From positions 682,001 through 746,000 of the forward strand of contig AP024889.1 of assembly GCA_024347015.1 (NCBI GenBank): DNA of 64,000 bases, read 5' to 3'. Source of the DNA: Vibrio pectenicida. GTDB lineage: Bacteria > Pseudomonadota > Gammaproteobacteria > Enterobacterales > Vibrionaceae. Position numbers and translations under genes: made by a program. Positions 21,447 through 29,205 of this stretch are shown here, piece after piece. Positions within the stretch are counted from its first letter, which is position 1, and each line of letters opens with the position of its first letter. The notes beneath the pieces are model-generated. The model saw only the letters and a program-made list of their open reading frames with translations, was not told the DNA's origin and did not search any database.

Positions 21447-22985
21447 CTAGGTAGAGGGTTGCTCTACCGGTTTGGACTCGACTTCTGCTGTAGGTTCTTT
21501 ACCTGTCTTACGACGGTATTTATCTTCCCAGTAATCAGCACCTTTTATACCAAGTTTAACAGGGTTGAATATGTATTCAGTTACGCCTTGTTTCTGCTGT
21601 TCTTCATAGTCATGCAAGGCTTTTAGTGCAGGCTTTGCCATAAAGAAAATAGTCAGAATACCGACAATGTTTAACCATGCCATAAGGCCAACACCGACAT
21701 CACCCATCGCCCATGCTAAGTTGGCAGTCTTAACTGTACCGTAGAACACAACCGCAACAAGTGCCACTTTTAGCATAAACATCAATCCATTAACTTTGAT
21801 ATGACGACGGATATAGGCCACATTTGTTTCAGCTATGTAGTAATAGGCAAGAATTGTTGTAAAGGCGAAGAAGAACAAAGCAACAGCAATAAATGGTTTT
21901 CCTATACCAGGAAGAGCACTTTCGATCGCCATTTGAGTGAACATTGGACCATTGGCCGCGATGTCAGAAGCCACATTTTGTATCAGGAAGCCTTCTGCTC
22001 CATGTACATTGTATGCACCGGTAATAATGATCATAAAGGCCGTTGCTGAACACACTAGTAAGGTATCAATGTAGATAGAGAATGATTGTACTAAACCTTG
22101 TTGAGCTGGATGGTCAACACTTGCCGCGGCCGCAGCATGAGGCCCTGTACCTTGGCCTGCTTCATTAGAATAAACGCCGCGTTTAACTCCCCAACCGATG
22201 GCTGCACCAGCGCCAGCCATTGGAGTAAAGGCATCTCCAATGATCATAGAGAAGACCATAGGTACTTGCTCAATGTTGAGCAAGATAATCACGAATGCAG
22301 TGATTATGTATGCAAGTGCCATGAACGGAACAACAATTTGAGTAAAGTTGGCAATTCGCTTCACACCGCCGAAAATGATGAATGCTAGAATGACTGATAT
22401 TACAGTGCCAGTGAAAATTTTGGCAAAACTAAAGGTCCCTATTGCAGTTTCGACCATCCCACCAGAACCAAATGCTCCCTCAACAGCATTTCCAATACTG
22501 TTTGACTGCACCCCGGGTAGTAAGAATCCACAAGCAAAAATAGTTGCGATTGCGAATATCCATGCATACCATTTTTGGCCCATGGCTTTTTCTATGTAAT
22601 AGGCTGGGCCACCACGAAATTCGCCGTTATCTTCTTCTTTATAGATTTGAGCTAGAGTCGACTCGGCATAAGCGGTGGCCGCTCCAAAAAATGCCACCAC
22701 CCACATCCAAAACACCGCTCCTGGCCCACCAAAGCCAATTGCAGCAGCAACACCGGCAATATTTCCTGTCCCTACACGCCCAGATAGCGACACTGCAAGT
22801 GCTTGAAAAGAAGAAATCCCTTTGGACGAACTTTTTCCTGAGAGGAGGAGTCGCCACATTTCGCCAAAGTGGCGAATTTGAACAAATCGAGTCATGATTG
22901 AGTAGAACAACCCTGATCCCAAACATAGATAAATCAATGCTGGGCTCCAGATAATTCCATTCAGAAAATCAACTAATGACTGCAT
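21447..22985 (-). CDS. Sodium:alanine symporter (AGCS family)
   Basis: 512 residues with about 10-11 hydrophobic helices. AGCS signatures are clear: VSLSGRVGTGNIAGVAAAIGFGGPGAVFWMW near the N-terminus and GVKRGVYSNEAGQGTGPHAAAAA in the middle. These proteins import alanine or glycine with Na+. An AGGGAAAA site precedes the ATG. The next gene on the same strand is a D-amino acid dehydrogenase, with a LysR regulator beyond, so alanine uptake and catabolism are probably linked. The soluble C-terminal tail is Glu/Pro-rich. Confidence 0.92.
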   Translation of the reverse strand: MQSLVDFLNGIIWSPALIYLCLGSGLFYSIMTRFVQIRHFGEMWRLLLSGKSSSKGISSFQALAVSLSGRVGTGNIAGVAAAIGFGGPGAVFWMWVVAFFGAATAYAESTLAQIYKEEDNGEFRGGPAYYIEKAMGQKWYAWIFAIATIFACGFLLPGVQSNSIGNAVEGAFGSGGMVETAIGTFSFAKIFTGTVISVILAFIIFGGVKRIANFTQIVVPFMALAYIITAFVIILLNIEQVPMVFSMIIGDAFTPMAGAGAAIGWGVKRGVYSNEAGQGTGPHAAAAASVDHPAQQGLVQSFSIYIDTLLVCSATAFMIIITGAYNVHGAEGFLIQNVASDIAANGPMFTQMAIESALPGIGKPFIAVALFFFAFTTILAYYYIAETNVAYIRRHIKVNGLMFMLKVALVAVVFYGTVKTANLAWAMGDVGVGLMAWLNIVGILTIFFMAKPALKALHDYEEQQKQGVTEYIFNPVKLGIKGADYWEDKYRRKTGKEPTAEVESKPVEQPST

Positions 22986-23334
22986 AAGTATTTTCCCTGT
23001 TTTATTTTAGTTAGTGGTTTTTCGCACTGGATATTAACCTTTTTGTAACTTTAGTGTTAAATATTTTGTGTTATAAAGTTGTTTTGCGTGAAGTCAGGCA
23101 CAAAATGCTAGGCAAACGTTAAACCAGCCAATATCTATACATAGAGATAAAAAGTTGTAGGGAGTGGTTAATATTTGTTCGGAATTCGTAAGCTTATTTA
23201 TGTAGATTGTCATTTTTGATTTCTACATAAAAGATATTATAATTCAATTATTTGCTATATTTTACTAGTAGCATTATAAATCCTGAGGGTATAGTGTGTG
23301 AAACATTTATTTAACACTCTTTGTATGGTTAAAC
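22986..23334. other. Intergenic region symporter-dadA (349 bp)
   Basis: AT-rich, no ORF of note. One 8-bp inverted repeat, TATGTAGA (23199-23206) with TCTACATA (23222-23229), could be an operator but is not a known motif. It presumably holds the symporter promoter and the end of the dadA transcript. I see no glycine-riboswitch-like structure. Confidence 0.4.
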
Positions 23335-24597
23335 TCAAGAATATTCATTTATGTAGCGATGCATATTTAGTTGGTTATATTTTTTTACTGATGGTTGAGT
23401 AATAATTTGCGTTAGTATATCGGCAGAACCACAGGCCATTGTCCAGCCTAAAGTGCCATGTCCGGTATTTGTAAATAGATTCTTGATTGGGGTGCTACCA
23501 ATAATTGGTGTTCCATCGGGAGTCATAGGACGAAATCCTGTCCAATATTCTGCTTTTGATAAGTCGGCCCCATTAGGGAATAAATTCGTTACAACATGAT
23601 TTAATGTTGCAATTCGTTTGTTCGGTAAAGATGAATCAAACCCTGCAAGTTCTGCTGTACCAGCGACTCGTATTCTTTGATCGAATCGTGTAACGGCAAC
23701 CTTGTAAGTCTCGTCCATAATGGTTGATTTTGGCGCATGGCTATCGTTTAGGATGGGCAAAGTAAGTGAATAGCCTTTTACAGGATACAGAGGGAGTTGT
23801 ATGCCTACCTGTTTAAGAAGTTCTTTAGAGTAGCTTCCCAGCGCCACAACAAATTTATCTGCTGTATACTCACCTTGAGAAGTGCTCACGCTATGAATTT
23901 TATTTTTATTAAAGTTTAAGTGCCAAACGTCAGTATCAAAATTAAACGTAACACCAGCTTTTTGAGCCATAGTTTGCAATTGCTGGCAAAATAAATGGCA
24001 GTCACCAGTCTGGTCGTCAGGCAGGTATAAACCACCCGCTAGTTTTCCGTGCATATTAGCAAGCCCAGGTTCTTGATTAAGGCACTCCTTACTGTCGAGC
24101 AATTGGTAACGTGTTCCACTTTCTTTTAGTAGCGAGATATCCTTTTCTAGCGCGCGCATTTGTTTCTTGGTGCGAAATACTTGCAAGGTTCCTTGGCTTC
24201 TCCCTTGGTAGTTCATCTTATAGTTCTTATTTAATTCTGCTAAACACTGGCGACTATGTAATGAGATTTTCAGCATACGAGCTTTGTTGACTCGATATCG
24301 CTCTAGGTTGCATTGGAGTAGCATTTGGCTTGACCAGCCTAGCAGATCTAGGTTTAGGCTGGGCTTTACTTTAAAAGGGGCGTGTTTTGATATCAGCCAT
24401 TTGATAGCTTTGAGTGGTATCCCCGGAGCAGCCCAAGGAGAAGAGTAGCCGTATGATATTTGACCTGCATTAGCAAAGCTTGTTTCTTGTGCAGAGCGAG
24501 GTTGTCTATCTATCATTGTTACATCACAACCAGCCTGAGATAGGTACCATGCGCTAGTTAAACCGATAACACCACTTCCTAAAATAATGACTTTCAC
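23335..24597 (-). CDS. dadA: D-amino acid dehydrogenase (DadA family)
   Basis: 420 residues, GTG start with AGGGAGAA well placed upstream. The N-terminal dinucleotide-binding fold is VIILGSGVIGLTSAWYLSQAG; a conserved glycine-rich C-terminal FAD contact is TGHGTLGWTMACGSADIL. The family oxidatively deaminates D-amino acids, mainly D-alanine, passing electrons to the respiratory chain. It is divergent from a LysR regulator and near an alanine symporter, supporting a D-alanine role. dadX (alanine racemase) is not adjacent. Other DAO-family substrates are possible, hence moderate confidence on the exact symbol. Confidence 0.85.
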   Translation of the reverse strand: MKVIILGSGVIGLTSAWYLSQAGCDVTMIDRQPRSAQETSFANAGQISYGYSSPWAAPGIPLKAIKWLISKHAPFKVKPSLNLDLLGWSSQMLLQCNLERYRVNKARMLKISLHSRQCLAELNKNYKMNYQGRSQGTLQVFRTKKQMRALEKDISLLKESGTRYQLLDSKECLNQEPGLANMHGKLAGGLYLPDDQTGDCHLFCQQLQTMAQKAGVTFNFDTDVWHLNFNKNKIHSVSTSQGEYTADKFVVALGSYSKELLKQVGIQLPLYPVKGYSLTLPILNDSHAPKSTIMDETYKVAVTRFDQRIRVAGTAELAGFDSSLPNKRIATLNHVVTNLFPNGADLSKAEYWTGFRPMTPDGTPIIGSTPIKNLFTNTGHGTLGWTMACGSADILTQIITQPSVKKYNQLNMHRYINEYS

Positions 24598-24694
24598 AAT
24601 ACTTTCTCCCTACGGCTTTACTTTACTCTGCTGTGTTTACATCTGAGTAACAATCGATGAAAATTAATATCATGTTTTAGAAAAACTAAAAGCT

Positions 24695-25597
24695 ATGCAA
24701 ATGAAGCCTTATTTACTCAATGGTATTAATTTGGTGAGCGTTCTGGCTCAACATAAAAGTTTGACTAGTGCTGCAAGTGAGTTGAATATCACTACTGGGG
24801 CGGTAAGCCAGCAACTCCAGTTGGTCGAAGAACGACTAGGCTTTTTGGTTTTTGAGCGTCATGCTCGAGGTATACGTTTAACCACTCTTGGACAGAAGTT
24901 AGTGGAATCTGTGAGCCCACATTTAGTCGCAATTGAAGACAGCGTTTATCAATTGAGCAACGAAAGATCCAATCAGCCGATTAGATTGAAGTTAACCCCT
25001 TCGCTCGCTTTTAAATGGCTGGTACCACGCTTAGATGATTTTCAGAAAAGTCATCCAGATATTCAGATACAGATGTTTGCTGAAGGCGCTTTAGTTAATA
25101 GTACTAGTCGAGATTATGATATAGCGATTGACTATGGACCACTGCCTTACAAGCTTAATAATGCAGAATTGTTGATGGAAGAGTCGCTTGTGCCGGTGAT
25201 GAGCCCTGATTATTTGCATAGTACTTTCAGTTCTTGTAGTTCTATACCGGATTTAGTCTGGAAAAACGTTACTTTACTTCATGATGCAATGCCTTGGGAA
25301 GGAGCCCTAAAGGAACAAGAGTGGCACTATTGGGCAGCAAAGCATAAGTTGGATTTGGACGTGACTCGAGGACATTTCTTTAACAGGACTGATATGGCTA
25401 TGGCAGCTGCTGAAGCTGGTGTAGGGGTGGCTCTTGCCCGTAAAGCTTTGCTTGGAGATGAAATCACTCAGAAGAGGTTAGTTACCCCATATTCCGCTAT
25501 TAGAGCTGGTGCAGGATATTTTATTATTACTCATTCTAATACTCCAGATACCCACTTGTTTAAACTTTGGCTGCAACAACAAGCCGTTATTGATTAA
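24695..25597 (+). CDS. LysR-type transcriptional regulator
   Basis: 300 residues. The N-terminal winged helix-turn-helix (~10-65, LTSAASELNITTGAVSQQLQLVEERLG) is followed by a periplasmic-binding-like effector domain (~90-295). The closest subgroup by pattern is GcvA/AmpR-like (FLVFERHARGIRLTTLGQ). It is divergent from dadA with a 97-bp gap, the classic LysR arrangement, so it probably controls dadA and perhaps the symporter in response to an amino acid. A second ATG at 24701 is an alternative start. Confidence 0.88.
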   Translation: MQMKPYLLNGINLVSVLAQHKSLTSAASELNITTGAVSQQLQLVEERLGFLVFERHARGIRLTTLGQKLVESVSPHLVAIEDSVYQLSNERSNQPIRLKLTPSLAFKWLVPRLDDFQKSHPDIQIQMFAEGALVNSTSRDYDIAIDYGPLPYKLNNAELLMEESLVPVMSPDYLHSTFSSCSSIPDLVWKNVTLLHDAMPWEGALKEQEWHYWAAKHKLDLDVTRGHFFNRTDMAMAAAEAGVGVALARKALLGDEITQKRLVTPYSAIRAGAGYFIITHSNTPDTHLFKLWLQQQAVID

Positions 25598-25690
25598 TGT
25601 GTAAATATAATTTGCGAGTACATAAGTGCCCACTACAATTAATGGTATCAGTAAATGTCAGTTTACTGACGCGCTTACAGGGCAGTTTAT

Positions 25691-26668
25691 ATGGAATCGA
25701 CCCAAAGCCAATGCAGCTATCAAAATCCTGATGGCTGGTGCTGCGATCAACCGTGTGGGGATTCTGGTCTATGTTACTGGCATGACCCCAAAGTCGATAA
25801 AAGCAATGATGATGTAAAAGACAAGGTTGAGCAATGGGCTGCAGAAGGTAAACCTTTAGACGGATTTCAGTTGGCAAGAACGAACTTATTAGACATAAAC
25901 CTGGTAAACCGAGGTAACAAGGATGGCTATTTATGCCGTGATGTGGACTTTTATCGTGCTGATTTAACAGATGCTCACTTTTTTGGCCTTGATTTGAGGG
26001 GATCATCTATGATGAAAACCAAGATGGTGGGTGCTAATCTCCACTGTGCTCAGTTGGATCATTGTAATTTGCTGGGAGCTGATCTAGATAGAGCCAAGTT
26101 AGAGAATGTGAAATGGGGGCGCTACATAAAGCAAGAAGAGCAAGTCAGAGAAGCGCGAAAAGCACGTCAATATGACAGAGTCACCCCCTTGTATCAGGAA
26201 GCGGAGGAAGTGTGCCGTAACATTCGTAAGCAATGCGAAACGCAGGGTTTGTTTGAGATAGCAGGTGATTTTTTTAAGCGTGAGATGCGTTTTAGGCGTT
26301 ATCAGATGCCCAGATTATGTGTCAAAAGAATTGTGTCTAAAACCGTCGATCTTTTTTGTGGTTATGGTGAAGATCCTATGAGGGTCGTTGGCTTTTCCAT
26401 GTTTCTGATATTGGTATGTGCTTTAGCCTACTTTTTTCTCGATACAACAAGTGCGCATCCCATATATGAAGAGCTCAGTGGTTGGCAGTTTTATTTATTT
26501 GAGTTTTTTAATTCGCTGTACTTTAGCGTGGTGACATTTACTACACTTGGTTATGGAGACATCTCTCCAGTTGGTTTTGCGAGGTTTGTCGCTGCATTAG
26601 AAGCTTTTCTTGGCAGCTTTACCATGGCGTTATTTGTGGTGGTTTTTGTTAAGAAAATGACACGTTAA
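25691..26668 (+). CDS. Pentapeptide-repeat potassium-channel-like protein
   Basis: 325 residues with an unusual fusion. Residues ~8-31 form a Cys/His cluster (C8, C17, C18, C22, C28, H31) that looks metal-binding. Residues ~65-140 contain pentapeptide repeats, A(D/N)LxxA-type (RADLTDAHFFGLDLRG, VGANLHCAQLDHCNLLGADLDRA). A charged linker leads to two transmembrane helices (~235-255 and ~302-322) around a pore loop with the K+ filter TLGYGD (285-290). It is thus a 2TM channel subunit, probably tetrameric, with a cytosolic N-terminal sensor. Ion selectivity is inferred from the filter; the ligand is unknown. Confidence 0.82.
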   Translation: MESTQSQCSYQNPDGWCCDQPCGDSGLCYWHDPKVDKSNDDVKDKVEQWAAEGKPLDGFQLARTNLLDINLVNRGNKDGYLCRDVDFYRADLTDAHFFGLDLRGSSMMKTKMVGANLHCAQLDHCNLLGADLDRAKLENVKWGRYIKQEEQVREARKARQYDRVTPLYQEAEEVCRNIRKQCETQGLFEIAGDFFKREMRFRRYQMPRLCVKRIVSKTVDLFCGYGEDPMRVVGFSMFLILVCALAYFFLDTTSAHPIYEELSGWQFYLFEFFNSLYFSVVTFTTLGYGDISPVGFARFVAALEAFLGSFTMALFVVVFVKKMTR

Positions 26669-27038
26669 GTTGACTGATGAATATTGGCGAATAAAGATTT
26701 AACGGTCATTTTTCTGATAGAGTTCAAGCTAATGTTTAAATATTTAGAATGTAAATGTTTAATTAATAACCTGTTTTACGCAACTGAGGAAAGTTTACCG
26801 AGCGAGGTTTATACTTGGAGAGGAAGCTAAGATCTCATCATAGTGTGAGCAAGGCAGGAGCTTACGGTGATATTGACGAATTATTCTAGTATTTATAGTG
26901 ATAGATGAGATAGTTTACTTCTACCCCACATTCATTTGCTGGGTAAATGAATGTGGGGTAGCACAAAGAAGGCAGTTACGTGGGCTTGTGATAACCCAAC
27001 GTACATGTAATTGATACCGAGAATGAGTAAAACCCATT
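26669..27038. other. Intergenic region channel-cheV (370 bp)
   Basis: No ORF of note. The only strong feature is a perfect 17-bp hairpin at 26921-26961, listed separately. The cheV promoter should lie here; I could not single out a convincing one. Confidence 0.4.
26921..26961. repeat. Perfect 17-bp inverted repeat upstream of cheV
   Basis: CTACCCCACATTCATTT (26921-26937) is exactly reversed at 26945-26961 around a 7-nt loop GCTGGGT. It lies 77 bp before the cheV ATG. Neither side is followed by a T-run, so it is not a standard terminator. It may be a cheV 5'-UTR structure, the terminus of a small RNA, or a protein site. Confidence 0.8.
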
Positions 27039-28013
27039 ATGAGCACTTCAAGCAGTACAATTCTTACGGAAAGTGGCACCAATGAACTTGAAATTATTGA
27101 ATTTCATTTGGTTAAGCAGATGCCAGATGGCTCGAAAAAAACCTGTTATTACGGTATTAACGTTGCCAAAGTGCGCGAAGTTATTCAAGTTCCTGAAACA
27201 TCAGACTACCCAAATGCTCAGCCACACATGGTAGGAGTATTTTCTTCCCGAGATATTTTGACTCCTCTTGTCGATTTAGCGGGTTGGCTGGGAGTGCCTA
27301 CGAGTCAGGAACTTGATAAGAAGTTTGTTATCGTGACAGACTTTAACCGTATGACCAATGGATTTTTAATAGATAGTATCAGCCGTATTCACCGGATATC
27401 TTGGAATGATGTTGAATCTCCAAGCCAGTTCCTTGAAGCTGGAGAGCAAGATTGTGTCGTAGCCGTGGTACGTAAAGAACAAAACCTAATAATGATTCTC
27501 GACTTTGAAAAAATCATTGCTGATATAAATCCAGAACTGAGTATGGAAAAATACGATGTTACTATGGATAAAAGTGTTGATCTTAACCAGAAAATGATTA
27601 CTAAACGTAATGCGAAAACCATTATGGTTGTGGACGATTCTGCATTCATTCGTAATCTCATTCTAGAAACATTGAGCTCAGCAGGTTACAACACCATTGC
27701 TTGTAAAGATGGTGGTGAAGCGCACGACAAGCTAACAGAACTTGCTGAAACGGCAAAAAAAGAAGATGTCCTTGTGACTGAATTTGTTGACGCTGTTGTG
27801 AGTGATGTTGAAATGCCGCGTATGGATGGTATGCACCTAGTTAAGAGGCTGCGTGAAGCTGATGTCTATAAAGAACTGCCTATTGTCATGTTTTCCTCAT
27901 TGATGAGTGATGATAATCGTGAGAAAGCTTTAGCCTTGGGTGCCAACGACACCCTTACTAAACCTGAGATCGGCCGTATGGTGGCATTAATGGATCAATT
28001 TATCTTAAACTAA
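27039..28013 (+). CDS. cheV: Chemotaxis coupling protein CheV
   Basis: 324 residues: an N-terminal CheW-like domain (~15-165) that docks chemoreceptors to CheA, and a C-terminal response-regulator receiver (~192-322). The receiver has the acidic pair in VVDDSAFIRN, phospho-acceptor Asp256 (VVSDVEMPRMDG), a Ser/Thr in MFSSL and the C-terminal Lys (TKPE). CheV tunes receptor-CheA coupling by phosphorylation. Vibrio genomes carry several cheV copies, and which one this is cannot be told. Its 3' end overlaps the convergent plsC by 9 bp. Confidence 0.93.
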   Translation: MSTSSSTILTESGTNELEIIEFHLVKQMPDGSKKTCYYGINVAKVREVIQVPETSDYPNAQPHMVGVFSSRDILTPLVDLAGWLGVPTSQELDKKFVIVTDFNRMTNGFLIDSISRIHRISWNDVESPSQFLEAGEQDCVVAVVRKEQNLIMILDFEKIIADINPELSMEKYDVTMDKSVDLNQKMITKRNAKTIMVVDDSAFIRNLILETLSSAGYNTIACKDGGEAHDKLTELAETAKKEDVLVTEFVDAVVSDVEMPRMDGMHLVKRLREADVYKELPIVMFSSLMSDDNREKALALGANDTLTKPEIGRMVALMDQFILN

Positions 28014-28763
28014 TTGTGTTTTATCAGAACGGCTTTTATCTTCTTCTAGCTGGGCAACTTCTTTGTCCAGCTCTGATATTTTAGCGGCCATCAGCGTATG
28101 GCAATGCAGCGCTAGTTTACGAGCATCTTCCAATTTGTAATTAGAGACATCAATTGGCTCAAGCATCTCCGCAATGACAATTCCGTTACCTCTTCGGTTG
28201 AGATCAATCTTGCCATGAGTGGTACTGACACACATTGGAGTGATAGGTACGCCAGCTTCTATTGCCATTCTAAATGCGCCTGTTTTAAACGGTAGTAAGC
28301 CTTTACCGTTGCTTCTAGTGCCTTCTGGGTAGACCCAAACTGACAGATCTCTTTGATGTATAGCTTCTACTACTTGCTTGATAGTACTTCTTGCTTGAGA
28401 TTTATTTTCTCTGTTGATCAATATATTGCCTGTGATCCAATATAATTGACCAAAGAAGGGTAACCAAAGCAAATCCTTTTTTCCTAGTGTTACAGTTCTT
28501 GGTCTAAGCATGCCTGGATCTGTCACAAAGTCATAGATGCTTTGATGATTGGAAATATAAACACTCTTTTCTGGTGTTGGCGATTTCTCAAGGCCTCTGT
28601 GTATCAGTTCTACACCGACTATTTTTTGTAACTGATTAAACCAGCGGCAGAAAAAGTATACGTGTTTTGGATTTCTTGGGCTAAACAAGCAGTACACCAA
28701 AGCAAACAGTGTGGTGAAGACAATAAAAACTGCAGTCAGAATCAGGCGAATAATAGCAAGCAA
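28005..28763 (-). CDS. plsC: 1-acyl-sn-glycerol-3-phosphate acyltransferase
   Basis: 252 residues of the PlsC family, which adds the second acyl chain to make phosphatidic acid. The HX4D motif is His73...Asp78 (SNHQSIYDF); PEGTRS is the glycerophosphate-binding motif. An N-terminal hydrophobic helix (~3-27) anchors it in the inner membrane. The only plausible start is TTG at 28763, supported by GAGGAAAG eight bases upstream. A family paralogue acting in membrane remodelling is an alternative to the housekeeping PlsC. Confidence 0.88.
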   Translation of the reverse strand: MLAIIRLILTAVFIVFTTLFALVYCLFSPRNPKHVYFFCRWFNQLQKIVGVELIHRGLEKSPTPEKSVYISNHQSIYDFVTDPGMLRPRTVTLGKKDLLWLPFFGQLYWITGNILINRENKSQARSTIKQVVEAIHQRDLSVWVYPEGTRSNGKGLLPFKTGAFRMAIEAGVPITPMCVSTTHGKIDLNRRGNGIVIAEMLEPIDVSNYKLEDARKLALHCHTLMAAKISELDKEVAQLEEDKSRSDKTQLV

Positions 28764-29205
28764 AAGACTTTCCTCATTGAGTATGGACGTGCTGCACTAT
28801 GAATACTATTTAGGCAGCTATCGCTTAGGCTCTATTTAACCACATTAGAGTGTTTCTAGGCGAGATCGTTTTAAACATCCCCTCTCTTGATAGTTAAATT
28901 CAGCATCTGTTCAATTTAGTGTTGGTAAGCTTAACCCCTATTTGTGGAATAAAAGCTCAACTAGATGTTGCTATTATCTACTTTTTGTTGACTAAAGTCT
29001 CATTTTTTTACAGGCGGGTGTATTTTTTGGTGTTAACTTATTTAGTTGGTTAATTGATTTAGTGCCTATTTATGATGTTTATATTTTATAAAATGTTGGT
29101 TGTTTTGTGAGCGTCCTTTATAGCTAAGATTCTTCTGAAAAGTCGATATGACTGACGACTCATGGGAATAAAACGAATAAAAATAGCTCAAAAGGATCAG
29201 AGCAG
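28764..29205. other. Intergenic region plsC-subtilase (442 bp)
   Basis: AT-rich and without an ORF I trust. It must contain divergent promoters for plsC and the protease gene. No repeats or known operators were recognised. It marks the left edge of an accessory stretch running to the tmRNA gene. Confidence 0.4.

Noticed and set aside
22986..23100. Glycine riboswitch before the alanine symporter
   Set aside because: Such switches precede some Vibrio alanine/glycine symporters, but I see none of the paired GGAGAG-type aptamer elements here.
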